This document shows positions 24,962 to 35,146 of a stretch of 64,000 nt of DNA, one piece after another. Under the pieces are notes generated by a model. The model was not told where the DNA came from. It saw nothing but the letters and a program-made list of their open reading frames with translations, and made no database searches. The stretch comes from Reyranella sp. Its GTDB lineage: Bacteria > Pseudomonadota > Alphaproteobacteria > Reyranellales > Reyranellaceae. How positions within the stretch are numbered: the stretch's first letter is position 1; each line of letters opens with the position of its first letter. Position numbers and translations under genes: made by a program. Location: contig NZ_SCUT01000028.1 of the NCBI RefSeq assembly GCF_004297265.1, positions 114,969 to 178,968 on the forward strand. Direction: 5' to 3'.

Positions 24962-25891
24962 TCACGACGTACGGACACGGACCACGATCAGCCAGACGGC
25001 GCCGGCGAGGATCACGCCGGCGGCCAGCCACTCCGGCGTCGTCAGGGTCGCCGGGGTCAGCCAGCCCAGGTGGGCGAACAGGGCCTCCAGTGCGATGGCG
25101 AAGAAGGGCATCGCGGTGAGCGCGATCAGGTAGGTCTGCACGCCCGAATGGTTGATGGTCCAGAATCCGAGCCAGGTGCCGGGGGCGCGGAACAGCAGGC
25201 CGGCCAGGATCGCATAGAACCAGAGCTCGACGCGGCCGAAGGCGTCGCCGCCGCCGGCCCACGGCGAGGCCATTGCGCCCGCGAGGCCGGCCAGCGTCCA
25301 GACGAGGATCAGCGCCAGCGAGGCGGCGACCAGGATCTCGCCGGTGAAGCGGCTGCGCGCCGCCGGATCTGCCGCGCGGTTGCGCGGGTGCCAGGCGATC
25401 ATCCACGAGGCCGCGACCGCGATGGCTTCCGAGGCGATCAGCCAGGCGACGCCGCGCCAGGCCGTCTCCGATCCCAGGCCGGCGGCGAAGGCCACGACGC
25501 CGAGGGCCAGGAGCGCGAGGCCGGGCCAGTCGCGCCGTGACGGCGCCTGACGGGTCAGGGCCCAGCCTGACGCCGCACCGATCAGCACGCTCATCGTGGA
25601 GAGCAGCGTGCTCTGCGTGACGGCCAGCCACACGATGGCGGCGGCCGTGCAGCCGTTGATGATCACGCGCATGAAGGCGTAGCAGACCGTCCATGGCACC
25701 AGCAGGTCGGCCCAGCTTCCCGGGGTGCGCCGGCCGACCCAGAGCATGGCAAGTCCAGCGCTCAGCAACTGCACCAGCGTGTAGGCCCAGGCATCGAGCT
25801 GGGCGCCGCTCACGACATGGCGCGTCAGCAGCAGATAGACCGACCAGAGGAGGGAGTTGCCGAGCGCGATGGCCAGGACGTGACCGCTCAT
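24962..25891 (-). CDS. EamA/DMT-superfamily transporter-like membrane protein
   Basis: 309 residues with about ten hydrophobic helices arranged as two five-helix halves; the second begins near residue 155 (GVAWLIASEAIAVAAS). This is the drug/metabolite transporter layout with no clear substrate motif. The ATG at 25891 is 22 bases downstream of the methyltransferase stop, so the two are probably co-transcribed leftwards. Confidence 0.75.
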   Translation of the reverse strand: MSGHVLAIALGNSLLWSVYLLLTRHVVSGAQLDAWAYTLVQLLSAGLAMLWVGRRTPGSWADLLVPWTVCYAFMRVIINGCTAAAIVWLAVTQSTLLSTMSVLIGAASGWALTRQAPSRRDWPGLALLALGVVAFAAGLGSETAWRGVAWLIASEAIAVAASWMIAWHPRNRAADPAARSRFTGEILVAASLALILVWTLAGLAGAMASPWAGGGDAFGRVELWFYAILAGLLFRAPGTWLGFWTINHSGVQTYLIALTAMPFFAIALEALFAHLGWLTPATLTTPEWLAAGVILAGAVWLIVVRVRTS

Positions 25892-25913
25892 TGCGGATCT
25901 CGCAGGCGTTATT

Positions 25914-27164
25914 TCAGGTGCGAAAGCGCAGCAGCAGGTGATTGACGCCGTTCAGCTTGACGTAGAGGTCCTCGAACTGCGTGTAGAAATCCTCCCATTG
26001 CGGCAGGCCGCCCTGGCTGCCGAGCGAGGTGTAGATCTCCGCAACCGTCCGGCGGCCGTCGATCTGGGAGATGATGCGCGGCGCCAGCGGCGGCAACTGG
26101 GCCCGCCACGGAAAGCCGTCGAGGTTGGCGACCAGCGGCGCGCCGGGCTGCAGGCCGGCGGCGAACTTCTGTGCGTCCATCTCGCGCAGCACAGGAATGG
26201 CCGACGTGTCCTCGGGCCGTGCGACCGTGTCGAAGCCGGCGCGCGTGGCATAGAAGACGTGGGTGCGCAGGTTGCCGGCCAGGCGTTCGGCGAAGGCCGC
26301 CCGTTCCAGCAGCGGCAGCGAGCTCAACTGGCGCGCGATCATCGGATCGCTCATGTAGGTCGCGGGCTCGTAGCGCACCGGCTCGAGGAAGGCGACGACA
26401 CGCAGTCCCGACGCGGCGGCCATCGCGCCGATCTGCGGCACCGTGAAGGCGCGATCGCAACTGTGCAGCAGCAGGTCGTAAAGGCCCGCGTCGCCGCCCG
26501 TCACATGGTCGTTGAGATAGGGATTGCGGCGGAACAGGTTGGTCGTCGGCAGAAAGCGGATCAGGCGCTTGGCCATCGCCAACCGGTCCTCGATCGCCAT
26601 CGACGGCGGCGCCAGGGTCTGCAGCATCTCCTGCAGGGGATAGACGCCGCTGCGGCCGTACTCGCCATAGAGCATGACGCCCATGCCGCCCTCGGCGTGC
26701 AGCACACTCGCCAGGGCCTGCATACCGGCCGTCGGGTCGGGCAGGTGGTGCAGCACGCCGGTGCAGTCGATGTAATCGAACTGGCCAACGTTCATCGTCG
26801 GCAGGTCGAGCAGCGAGCCGGTCAGGAACGTAATGTTGCGCAGGCCGCGGGCCTTGGCACGCGCCTCGCAGATCTGTCGCGAGGCCGAGGAAAGGTCGAG
26901 ATAGAAGACTTCACCGGGGCAGCGGCGATCGACGAGCTGCTGGGCCAGCATGATGCAGGCATCGCCCGTGCCGCCGCCGGCGACCAGCGCGCGGAAGGGG
27001 CGGATGAAGTTCAGCCGGCCGGAGAAGAGATAGTGGTTGATCTCGAGAACATGGCTCGGCGTGCCCGTGATCAGGCGGATCGCCTCGTCGCGCGGGTCTC
27101 GGGAAGGATAGGGCAGCGCCTCGTACTGGGCGCGAACACTGTCCAACGGCGAGGAAACGGTCAT
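25914..27164 (-). CDS. SAM-dependent methyltransferase with C-terminal PqqD-like domain
   Basis: 416 residues from ATG 27164; the frame further upstream is antisense to the next gene. An N-terminal class I methyltransferase has ALVAGGGTGDACIMLAQ as SAM loop and FDYIDCTGVLHHLPDP as post-I/IV block. From ~350 on, PLAPRIISQIDGRRTVAEIY has the winged-helix look of PqqD-type peptide-recognition domains. A methyltransferase joined to such a domain could act on a peptide or protein, but no precursor peptide gene is evident nearby. Its partner downstream is a DMT-like transporter. Confidence 0.82.
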   Translation of the reverse strand: MTVSSPLDSVRAQYEALPYPSRDPRDEAIRLITGTPSHVLEINHYLFSGRLNFIRPFRALVAGGGTGDACIMLAQQLVDRRCPGEVFYLDLSSASRQICEARAKARGLRNITFLTGSLLDLPTMNVGQFDYIDCTGVLHHLPDPTAGMQALASVLHAEGGMGVMLYGEYGRSGVYPLQEMLQTLAPPSMAIEDRLAMAKRLIRFLPTTNLFRRNPYLNDHVTGGDAGLYDLLLHSCDRAFTVPQIGAMAAASGLRVVAFLEPVRYEPATYMSDPMIARQLSSLPLLERAAFAERLAGNLRTHVFYATRAGFDTVARPEDTSAIPVLREMDAQKFAAGLQPGAPLVANLDGFPWRAQLPPLAPRIISQIDGRRTVAEIYTSLGSQGGLPQWEDFYTQFEDLYVKLNGVNHLLLRFRT

Positions 27165-27248
27165 CAGGGCCTTGTTTGACGGCGGGCGGGGCGCTACCGG
27201 GGGGGATGGCAGCGCCTGCCAATCATTACTGCAACAAATCGAAGGGCC

Positions 27249-27815
27249 ATGAAAGGCTATTTCGGCATCGGCATCGAGGGTCCGAGCAAGTCGATGAACG
27301 TCGGCACCCTGTTCCGGACGGCCCATGCGTTCGGCGCCTCGTTCGTCTTCACCCTGCGCGCGCAATACGACGCGCGTGCGGGCGCGCTGGCCGACACGTC
27401 GGACACGCCGCTGTCCGTGCCGACCTACCGGTTTGCCGACCTTGAGAGCTTCCGCCTGCCGCTGGGCTGCAGGCTGGTCGGTATCGAGATCACCGACGAT
27501 GCCATCGAGCTTCCGAGCTTCCGGCATCCCCGACAGTGCGCCTATATCCTGGGCTCGGAGCGCGAGGGCCTGTCGCCCGCGGTTCAGTCGACCTGCGACT
27601 ACGTCGTGAAGATTCCGACCCGCTTCTCGGTCAATCTGGGCACCGCCGGCGCGCTGGTCATGTACGACCGTCTGATCAGCCTCGGCCGCCACGCCCCGCG
27701 GCCGGTCGGCGAGGGCGCTCCGACCGAGGCGCTGGAGGTGCCGGTGTTCGGCGAGCCGCTCTACAAGCGCAAGCAGCGGCTGCGCCTGCGGCAAAAAGAG
27801 CAGTTAAAACAATAG
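27249..27815 (+). CDS. TrmH/SpoU-family RNA 2'-O-methyltransferase
   Basis: 188 residues. The three SPOUT motifs are present: [14 protein letters not shown] (motif 1), [13 protein letters not shown] (motif 2) and [24 protein letters not shown], here reduced to the key block [12 protein letters not shown] (motif 3). The usual Asn in motif 3 position SLN is present as SVN. The C-terminal tail is basic and probably binds RNA. The target (tRNA or rRNA) is not fixed by the sequence. It is followed after 53 bases by rlmN, another RNA-modification gene. Confidence 0.88.
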   Translation: MKGYFGIGIEGPSKSMNVGTLFRTAHAFGASFVFTLRAQYDARAGALADTSDTPLSVPTYRFADLESFRLPLGCRLVGIEITDDAIELPSFRHPRQCAYILGSEREGLSPAVQSTCDYVVKIPTRFSVNLGTAGALVMYDRLISLGRHAPRPVGEGAPTEALEVPVFGEPLYKRKQRLRLRQKEQLKQ

Positions 27816-27868
27816 ATTGGCGCGGCGTGGTTGCGCAGAGGGAGTGCGACGACTATCTCGGGCGCTCG

Positions 27869-29017
27869 ATGTCCGTTCTGCCCACCGAACCGCTGCAGAT
27901 CCTCGAGCCCGGCGCCCCCGCGCACGGCCGCAACGATCTGCGCCGCAACCTGATCGGCCTGTCGCGCGACGGGCTGAAGACGGCGCTGGCCGAGGCGGGC
28001 CTGGAGCCGTTCCGGGCCGCCCAGATCTGGCAGTGGATCTACTGGCACGGCGTCACCGACTTCGGGCGTATGACCAACATCGCGAAGAAGACGCGCGATC
28101 GGCTGGCCGACCGGTTCGTGATCGAGCGGCCCTCGATCGTGACCGAGCAGCGGTCGGTCGACGGCACGCGCAAATGGCTGCTGCGCTTCGCCGACGGCAA
28201 CGAGGCCGAGACGGTCAACATCCCGGAGACCGATCGCGGCTCGGTCTGTGTCTCCAGCCAGGTCGGCTGCACGCTCACCTGCACCTTCTGCCACACCGGC
28301 ACCCAGCCGCTGGTGCGCAACCTCACGCCCGACGAGATCGTGGGCCAGTTCATGGTGGCGCGCGACAGCTACGGCGAATGGCCGACGCCGACCGCCGATG
28401 CTCAGCGCATGCTCAGCAACATCGTCATGATGGGCATGGGCGAGCCGCTCTACAATTTCGACAACGTGGTCACGGCGCTCAAGATCGTCATGGACGACCA
28501 GGGCATCGCGCTCAGCCGCCGCCGCATCACCCTTTCGACCTCCGGCGTCGTGCCGATGATCCCGAAGGTTGGCGAGGCGCTCGACGTCAATCTCGCGGTG
28601 TCGTTGCATGCGGTGAACGACGAGATCCGCGACACCCTCGTGCCGATCAACAGGAAGTGGCCGATCGAAGAGCTGCTGCGCGCCTGCGCCGACTATCCCG
28701 GCGCGCGCAACAGCCGGCGCATCACCTTCGAATATGCGATGCTGAAGGGCGTCAACGACAGCGACGCCGATGCGCGCGAGCTGGTGAGGATCCTCAAGCC
28801 GATCCACGCCAAGGTGAACCTGATTCCGTTCAATCCCTGGCCGGGCGCGCCCTACGAGTGCAGCTCCAACAACCGCATCCACCGCTTCGCCGAGATCGTG
28901 AACGATGGCGGCCTCAGCGCCCCGGTGCGCACACCGCGCGGCCGCGACATCTCCGCTGCCTGCGGCCAGCTCAAGAGCGCCAGCCTGCGCCAGCGCGGCG
29001 TGAAGGTCGCGCTGTAA
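27869..29017 (+). CDS. rlmN: Dual-specificity RNA methyltransferase RlmN (radical SAM)
   Basis: 382 residues. The radical SAM cluster motif C-x3-C-x2-C is in [13 protein letters not shown]. The other hallmarks are [33 protein letters not shown] and the C-terminal CGQLKSA, whose Cys resolves the methylated intermediate. It methylates C2 of A2503 in 23S rRNA and A37 of some tRNAs. Start ATG 27869 is chosen because the N-terminus then aligns with family length. Confidence 0.96.
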   Translation: MSVLPTEPLQILEPGAPAHGRNDLRRNLIGLSRDGLKTALAEAGLEPFRAAQIWQWIYWHGVTDFGRMTNIAKKTRDRLADRFVIERPSIVTEQRSVDGTRKWLLRFADGNEAETVNIPETDRGSVCVSSQVGCTLTCTFCHTGTQPLVRNLTPDEIVGQFMVARDSYGEWPTPTADAQRMLSNIVMMGMGEPLYNFDNVVTALKIVMDDQGIALSRRRITLSTSGVVPMIPKVGEALDVNLAVSLHAVNDEIRDTLVPINRKWPIEELLRACADYPGARNSRRITFEYAMLKGVNDSDADARELVRILKPIHAKVNLIPFNPWPGAPYECSSNNRIHRFAEIVNDGGLSAPVRTPRGRDISAACGQLKSASLRQRGVKVAL

Positions 29018-29029
29018 GAGGTCTATCAA

Positions 29030-29089
29030 TGGAGCGCGCCACGCCAGTGGCGCTCGAGCGCATGAGCGCCACTGGAGTGGCGCGCTCCA
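29030..29089. repeat. Nested palindromic element (class B, copy 2)
   Basis: Arms 29030-29055 and 29064-29089, both beginning TGGAGCGCGCCAC read from outside, are inverted copies with one mismatch. Each arm contains its own small palindrome, as in the copy at 24879. It lies 12 bases after the rlmN stop and 6 bases before the stop of the convergent methyltransferase gene, so it could terminate both. Confidence 0.7.
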
Positions 29090-29095
29090 ATGACC

Positions 29096-30124
29096 TCAGC
29101 GCGTGAAAGCGGCGATCTTCGACAGGAAGGCGTTTTCGCTCGATACCGGTCGGAGGCCAGTCGCGCTGAACCACTCGTCCAGACGACCGGCGGTGTACTC
29201 TGCGTAGTAGGGCTCGTGGAAGTAATGCGGGAAGAGGTCGAGCAGGCCGTCCCAGTCGGGACGATCGCCCTTCTGCAGTGAGTCGACGATCACGACCAGG
29301 CCGTCAGGCTTCACGACACGCGCCATCTCGGTGATCGCTTTGGCGCGGATTTCCTGCGGCAGTTCGTGCAGCAGGAACGAGGAGACGACGAGGTCGAGGC
29401 TCGCTTCGTCGAAGGGCAGTGTCTCGGCGGCGGCTTCCTCCAGCTTCACCCTTGCCGTGCGGCCGATCAGGCGGCGCGCCTCGTCGAGATAAGGTCTGCT
29501 GAGATCGATGCCGGTGAGCTTCATGCCGGGCCACGCGCCGTGCAGGGCAGCCAGCAGGCGACCGGTGCCGCAGCCGACATCGAGGCCGCGCACCTCGCGC
29601 TGGTTGCGGCCGGCCAGCCAGGCCGCGATCGGCGCCAGGGCGCGGCGGCGCATGACGTCGGCGGCGCCGGTGAAGAGGACCTCGACCTGGGTGTCGTAGA
29701 GCGCCGCCGAGTGGTCCGAGAGCCATCCGTCGCTCTGGAAATGGAAATTCTGCCGGTAGTAGTCGGGCAGGCCGTCGGCCTGGGTGCCGGGCGGCAGCTC
29801 GTCGTCGAGCACACCGTGCCGCCGCGCGTCGACCTGCGGCAGGTCGCGGAAATAGAGCAGGCTGCGGCGCAGGAACTCAGCCGGTTCCGGCCCCTGCAGG
29901 CGCGGGGCCGGGAAGAGGCCGGCGGCGACGTCCCGCCATTCGCGCTCGAACAGTGCGCGCATCTCGGCGGTCAGCTCGGCCCGGCTGGGTGTCGGCCCGA
30001 TGGGAAAATCGGGCTTGGGCATGGGCTTCAGGATGCGGCGGCCGGCGGCATAGTGGCCGGCATACCAGGCGACCCGCGCGGTCTGGCGGGCGGCGTAGGA
30101 GAGGCGGTCGAGGCGCGAAACCAT
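29096..30124 (-). CDS. Class I SAM-dependent methyltransferase
   Basis: 342 residues. An N-terminal ~160-residue helical extension is followed by the methyltransferase core: VRGLDVGCGTGRLLAAL (motif I), LTGIDLSRPYLDEAR (post-I), LPFDEASLDLVVSSFLLHEL (motif II) and VVKPDGLVVIVDSLQ. A similar extension occurs in UbiE/COQ5-related proteins of unknown acceptor. It is transcribed towards rlmN and away from argG. Confidence 0.85.
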   Translation of the reverse strand: MVSRLDRLSYAARQTARVAWYAGHYAAGRRILKPMPKPDFPIGPTPSRAELTAEMRALFEREWRDVAAGLFPAPRLQGPEPAEFLRRSLLYFRDLPQVDARRHGVLDDELPPGTQADGLPDYYRQNFHFQSDGWLSDHSAALYDTQVEVLFTGAADVMRRRALAPIAAWLAGRNQREVRGLDVGCGTGRLLAALHGAWPGMKLTGIDLSRPYLDEARRLIGRTARVKLEEAAAETLPFDEASLDLVVSSFLLHELPQEIRAKAITEMARVVKPDGLVVIVDSLQKGDRPDWDGLLDLFPHYFHEPYYAEYTAGRLDEWFSATGLRPVSSENAFLSKIAAFTR

Positions 30125-30167
30125 GGGATGCTATTCTCGCATTGATTATAGCGTCTTTGCGGCGCGC

Positions 30168-30195
30168 TTGCCCCATCGGGGTCGACCGCTATATT
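30168..30195 (+). promoter_or_regulatory. Probable argG promoter
   Basis: TTGCCC, a 16-base spacer and TATATT, 38 bases before the argG ATG. CTATA-type -10 boxes recur before several genes here (for example near 23831 and 32198). Confidence 0.45.
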
Positions 30196-30232
30196 CGCGC
30201 GCCTTCACCGAACGGACACGAAAGCGGCCAGC

Positions 30233-31489
<1,257 letters not shown>

Positions 31490-31532
31490 CGGCCCGAAGA
31501 GCTGAATTCACCTGACCTGACGGGAACGGCGC

Positions 31533-32192
31533 ATGCCATTCGACGACGACGAGCGCCGCCTCCCGGGAGGGCGCGGAACGGGCGAGCGGGCCATCAACCT
31601 GCCGCCCGCCGTGCTGTGGCTGATCGGCATCAACGTCGCCGTCCATCTGCTGCGCCAGCTTCTCGGCGAGCAGGCCGACCAGGAGATCATCCTGCAGTTC
31701 GGCCTGGTGCCGGCCGCCTACACGACCGATAGCGGCCAGGATCTCTTCTCCCTGCTGGTGGCGCCGGTCACCTACCAGTTCCTGCATGGCGGCTGGATGC
31801 ATCTCGGCATCAACATGCTGACCCTGGCGGCGTTCGGCGCGCCGGTCGAGCGCCTGCTGGGCGTGCGCCGCTTCGTGCTCTTCTATCTCCTGTGCGGCGT
31901 CGTCGCCGGCCTCGTGCACATCCTCGTCTATCCCGAGTCGCCCGATCCCGTGGTCGGTGCGTCGGGCGCCATCAGCGGCATCTTCGGCGCCGTGCTGATG
32001 CTGATGCGTTACGTCGGCAGCCTGACCTCGCTCCTGCCGGTCGCCGGCATCTGGATCGGCCTCAACATATTCTTCGGCATCTTTGGCGGAACGCCGGGCG
32101 CGGGCGGCGAATCGGTCGCCTGGGTGGCGCATATCGCCGGCTTCGTGTTCGGCATGGCGAGCATACGCTTCTTCGCACCACGGATGAGTTAA
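31533..32192 (+). CDS. Rhomboid family intramembrane serine protease
   Basis: 219 residues with six TM segments. The catalytic dyad is Ser144 (VVGASGAISGIFG) and His200 (VAWVAHIAGFVFG). The oxyanion-hole residue Asn94 is in HGGWMHLGINML, and the polar L1 region is short. A short charged N-terminus faces the cytosol. The substrate is unknown. It is probably co-transcribed with argG and the kinase gene. Confidence 0.92.
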   Translation: MPFDDDERRLPGGRGTGERAINLPPAVLWLIGINVAVHLLRQLLGEQADQEIILQFGLVPAAYTTDSGQDLFSLLVAPVTYQFLHGGWMHLGINMLTLAAFGAPVERLLGVRRFVLFYLLCGVVAGLVHILVYPESPDPVVGASGAISGIFGAVLMLMRYVGSLTSLLPVAGIWIGLNIFFGIFGGTPGAGGESVAWVAHIAGFVFGMASIRFFAPRMS

Positions 32193-32209
32193 GCCGCTAT
32201 AGTCGGCGC

Positions 32210-33604
32210 ATGGCCGACAACGCGATCCCCTTTCGTCGCACGCTCGTCGCCAACGCCGTGGCGTTGGCGCCGTCCTGGGGCGCGCTCGCCATCCTCTTCG
32301 GCCTCGGCGAACTGTCGGGCCGGACCGCGCTGATCGCGATGGCGGGGATCGCCGCGGTCACCACCTTCCTGGTCCAGCGCTATCTCAGCTCGCTGGCTAG
32401 CTTCGCCCGTTTCGTCGGCGAGCTTTCCGACGAGCGCGAGCCGGTGATGCCGCGACTCTCCTTCGCGCCCGCGACCGAGGAACTTGCGAGCGCCGCGGCG
32501 ACGCTCTCGATCGGCTGGCGGCGCCAGCGGGCGTCGATCGACAATCTGGCGGCCTCTGCCCAGGCCATCGTCGACGGTCTTCCCGATCCCCTCGTGTGCC
32601 TCGACCGGCAGCGCCGCATCGTGCGCACCAATCTCGCCGCCGCCCTGCTGCTGGGCGGCCCCGGCGGTTCCGAGCGCGACGTCTCGACCGTGCTGCGCCA
32701 GCCGCAGCTCCTGACGGCCATCGATGCGCTGCTCGAGACAGGCGTCGACGGCAACTTTGCACGGCCCGACCAGAGCGTGGTCGAACTGGTGCTGGCCGGG
32801 CCGCCGGAACTCGACATGGTGGCCCATCTGCGCCGCCTGCCGCGGGCCGCCGCCGACGGCTCGCTGGCGCTGATCGTGCTGCACGACACGACCGCACTGC
32901 GTCGCGCCGAGCGCATGCGGGCCGACTTCGTGGCCAATGCCAGCCATGAGCTGAAGACGCCGATCGCAGGCCTCGCGGGCTTCATCGAGACGCTGCGCGG
33001 CCCGGCGCGCGAGGATACGGCGGCGCGCGAACGGTTCCTCGGAATCATGGCCGAGCAGGCCGACCGCATGCGCCGCCTGGTCGACGACCTGCTGATGCTG
33101 TCGCGTATCGAGCAGCACGAGCATGCAAGGCCCGCCGCCGCCGTGGATCTCGGCCGCGTGCTGCGCTCCGTGCTCGACCTGCTGCAGCTCAAGGCCTCCT
33201 CGCGCAAGGTCAGGCTGGAACTCGACCTGCCGGCGGATCTGCCGCGGGCCATCGGCGACCACGACGAACTGATCATCGTTTTCCAGAACCTGATCGACAA
33301 TGCGGTCAAGTATGCGCGGCCGGCCACGTCCGTGCGGGTCGAGGTGCGTCCGGCGGGCAAGGATCGCGTCGCGGTCGCCGTGAAGGACGAGGGCGATGGC
33401 ATCCCCGCCGCGCATCTGCCGCGGCTCACCGAACGCTTCTACCGCGTCGACACCGCCCGTTCGCGCCAGCTCGGTGGCACTGGCCTGGGCCTCGCCATCG
33501 TGAAGCATGTGGTCAACCGTCACCGCGGCCGGCTCGACATCCAGAGCGTGCCGGGCAAGGGCTCGACCTTCACGGTGACCCTGCCAGCCTCGGACGTGGC
33601 CTGA
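32210..33604 (+). CDS. phoR: Sensor histidine kinase, probable PhoR
   Basis: 464 residues. Two N-terminal TM helices (~12-32, 39-56) have almost no periplasmic loop. A linker and PAS-like domain (~108-225) follow, then HisKA with phospho-acceptor His246 (FVANASHELKTPIAGLAGF) and HATPase_c (FQNLIDNAVKYARP, DEGDGIP, GGTGLGLAIVKHV). The lack of a periplasmic sensor, the PAS domain and the wording around the His box are those of PhoR, the phosphate-starvation kinase for PhoB. phoB is ~18.6 kb downstream, behind the pst operon and not adjacent, so the PhoR assignment is likely but not proven. Confidence 0.75.
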   Translation: MADNAIPFRRTLVANAVALAPSWGALAILFGLGELSGRTALIAMAGIAAVTTFLVQRYLSSLASFARFVGELSDEREPVMPRLSFAPATEELASAAATLSIGWRRQRASIDNLAASAQAIVDGLPDPLVCLDRQRRIVRTNLAAALLLGGPGGSERDVSTVLRQPQLLTAIDALLETGVDGNFARPDQSVVELVLAGPPELDMVAHLRRLPRAAADGSLALIVLHDTTALRRAERMRADFVANASHELKTPIAGLAGFIETLRGPAREDTAARERFLGIMAEQADRMRRLVDDLLMLSRIEQHEHARPAAAVDLGRVLRSVLDLLQLKASSRKVRLELDLPADLPRAIGDHDELIIVFQNLIDNAVKYARPATSVRVEVRPAGKDRVAVAVKDEGDGIPAAHLPRLTERFYRVDTARSRQLGGTGLGLAIVKHVVNRHRGRLDIQSVPGKGSTFTVTLPASDVA

Positions 33605-33685
33605 CTACTCTGCAGCCCTCTCGAAAGCGCGTTGTAAGGAATCCGCCGCATAGTTGCGGGAATTGAGTGCGCGAGAGTCTGTCCC

Positions 33686-33904
33686 ATGACGTCCAAGACA
33701 AGCGAGCCCAGCGGAATCGTGGTGACGGCCGGAATGATCCGGGCCGGCCTTGAGGTCGTGAAGTCGTGGCCATCGCTCGCCGACGGCGAGGTACTGGCCA
33801 TGGCCTACCGGGCCATGGCGGCGGCTGCGCCCCCCGAGAGTCTCGCCCTCAGCATGCCGACGCCGACGATGCTGCAGGCCCTGCGGATGCTGGGCCACAA
33901 GTAG
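33686..33904 (+). CDS. Hypothetical small protein
   Basis: 72 residues, no TM segment or known motif. Ala/Met-rich helices (DGEVLAMAYRAMAAAAP) and a basic end. The ribosome site is weak, and the call rests on codon usage and on lying in the same strand run as its neighbours. Confidence 0.4.
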   Translation: MTSKTSEPSGIVVTAGMIRAGLEVVKSWPSLADGEVLAMAYRAMAAAAPPESLALSMPTPTMLQALRMLGHK

Positions 33905-33996
33905 CACGTCGTAAGCTCGTCGAAATCGGGCCGCCGCAATCGAAACTCCGTCCCTGCCTTCAATGGTGGTGCTCTTCGAGAGCGAAGGAGGATCAG

Positions 33997-34269
33997 ATGA
34001 TGAGGAATATGGGGCTCGCTTCCGCAATCGTGGCGGTGGCGCTGATGCCGATCGCCGCGATCGCCCAGTCATCCGACGCGGGATACTGCTCGGCGTTGGC
34101 CGCCAAATACGAGCAGTATCTCGACATGTCGTCCAAAGGGGGGCAGCAGCCTCAGAGTCTGGATGCGCGCGTCGCCGTCGAAAAATGCAAGGCGGGCGAT
34201 ACGAGCGGGATCTCGGGGATAGAGAAGGCACTCAAGGCCGCCCGAATCGATCTGCCGCCGCGAAGCTGA
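33997..34269 (+). CDS. Hypothetical small periplasmic protein
   Basis: 90 residues with a clear signal peptide (LASAIVAVALMPIAAIAQ). The mature part has two Cys (GYCSALAAKYEQYLD and VEKCKAGD), probably forming a disulfide. A strong AAGGAGGA ribosome site lies five bases before the ATG. It ends 16 bases before the next response-regulator gene, so the two are probably co-expressed and it might be an accessory or sensor protein for that system. Confidence 0.65.
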   Translation: MMRNMGLASAIVAVALMPIAAIAQSSDAGYCSALAAKYEQYLDMSSKGGQQPQSLDARVAVEKCKAGDTSGISGIEKALKAARIDLPPRS

Positions 34270-34285
34270 TCGACGGGGGCCGGCG

Positions 34286-34984
34286 ATGCGCGTGCTGATC
34301 ATAGAGGACAGCCGGGAATTGGCCGGATTGATCGGCCAAGCCCTGAAGCGTGCCGGCATGGACGTCGATATCGTGGGCCTGGCCGACGAGGCGAGGCTTG
34401 CCGTCCGGGCCGTGCAGTACTCGGCGATCGTGCTCGATCTCGGCCTGCCCGACGACGACGGCCTCGCCGTGCTCGATCAGCTGAAAAGGCGGCACGATCC
34501 GACGCCGGTGCTCATCCTGTCGTCGCGGAGTGCGCTGGGCGACCGGGTGAACGGCCTCGACCGGGGAGCCAGCGACTACATGGTCAAGCCCTTCGCAACG
34601 GCTGAACTGATCGCCCGACTCCGGGCGCTCCTGCAACGCCCGCCGGAGGTCCCCTCGCCCGTCTTTGCGATGGGCAACGTGGCTTTCGAGGCCCGCAGCC
34701 GCCGCGCCGTGGTGAACGGGAGTGCGTTCACCATTCCGGCCCGTGAAGGCGAACTCCTGGAAGTTTTCCTGAAGCGCGGCGGAAGGGTGCTGGCGCATGA
34801 CGTGCTCGACGCGGTGGTCTTCGGCGGCAGGCACGACAGTTCGTCGAATGCCGTCGAGGTCTATGTCCACCGATTGCGTCGCCTGCTCGCAGAAGCCGGT
34901 GCCGATGTCGAGATTCATACGATCCGTGGCGTCGGCTATCTGATGAAACCCGCGATCGCGGCAAGAGCCACCGCACAAGCATGA
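34286..34984 (+). CDS. OmpR-family response regulator (QseB/TctD-like)
   Basis: 232 residues. The receiver has acceptor Asp51 (AIVLDLGLPDDDG), SSRSALGDRV and Lys in DYMVKPF. The winged helix ends AVEVYVHRLRRLL and IRGVGYLMKP, typical of the QseB/PmrA/TctD branch. No histidine kinase follows, so it is an orphan regulator here, preceded by a small periplasmic protein gene. Confidence 0.88.
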   Translation: MRVLIIEDSRELAGLIGQALKRAGMDVDIVGLADEARLAVRAVQYSAIVLDLGLPDDDGLAVLDQLKRRHDPTPVLILSSRSALGDRVNGLDRGASDYMVKPFATAELIARLRALLQRPPEVPSPVFAMGNVAFEARSRRAVVNGSAFTIPAREGELLEVFLKRGGRVLAHDVLDAVVFGGRHDSSSNAVEVYVHRLRRLLAEAGADVEIHTIRGVGYLMKPAIAARATAQA

Positions 34985-35146
34985 ACCGTTTCTCGCAGCA
35001 TGCTGTAGCGATCGCGAAAGTCTCGCTGCGGTTGTGGTGCAAGATGCACATCCACAGAGCAATGCCCGCATAGGTGCCTCCCGATCGGGACGTAAGGTTC
35101 TGGTCAACTTTCGGCGCTCTTATTCCCGTCGGGGAGTAACGACGTC

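Noticed and set aside
24879..29089. The two class B palindromes as the ends of a transposon
   Set aside because: The genes between them are ordinary conserved genes, no transposase is present and each copy is a complete palindrome by itself.
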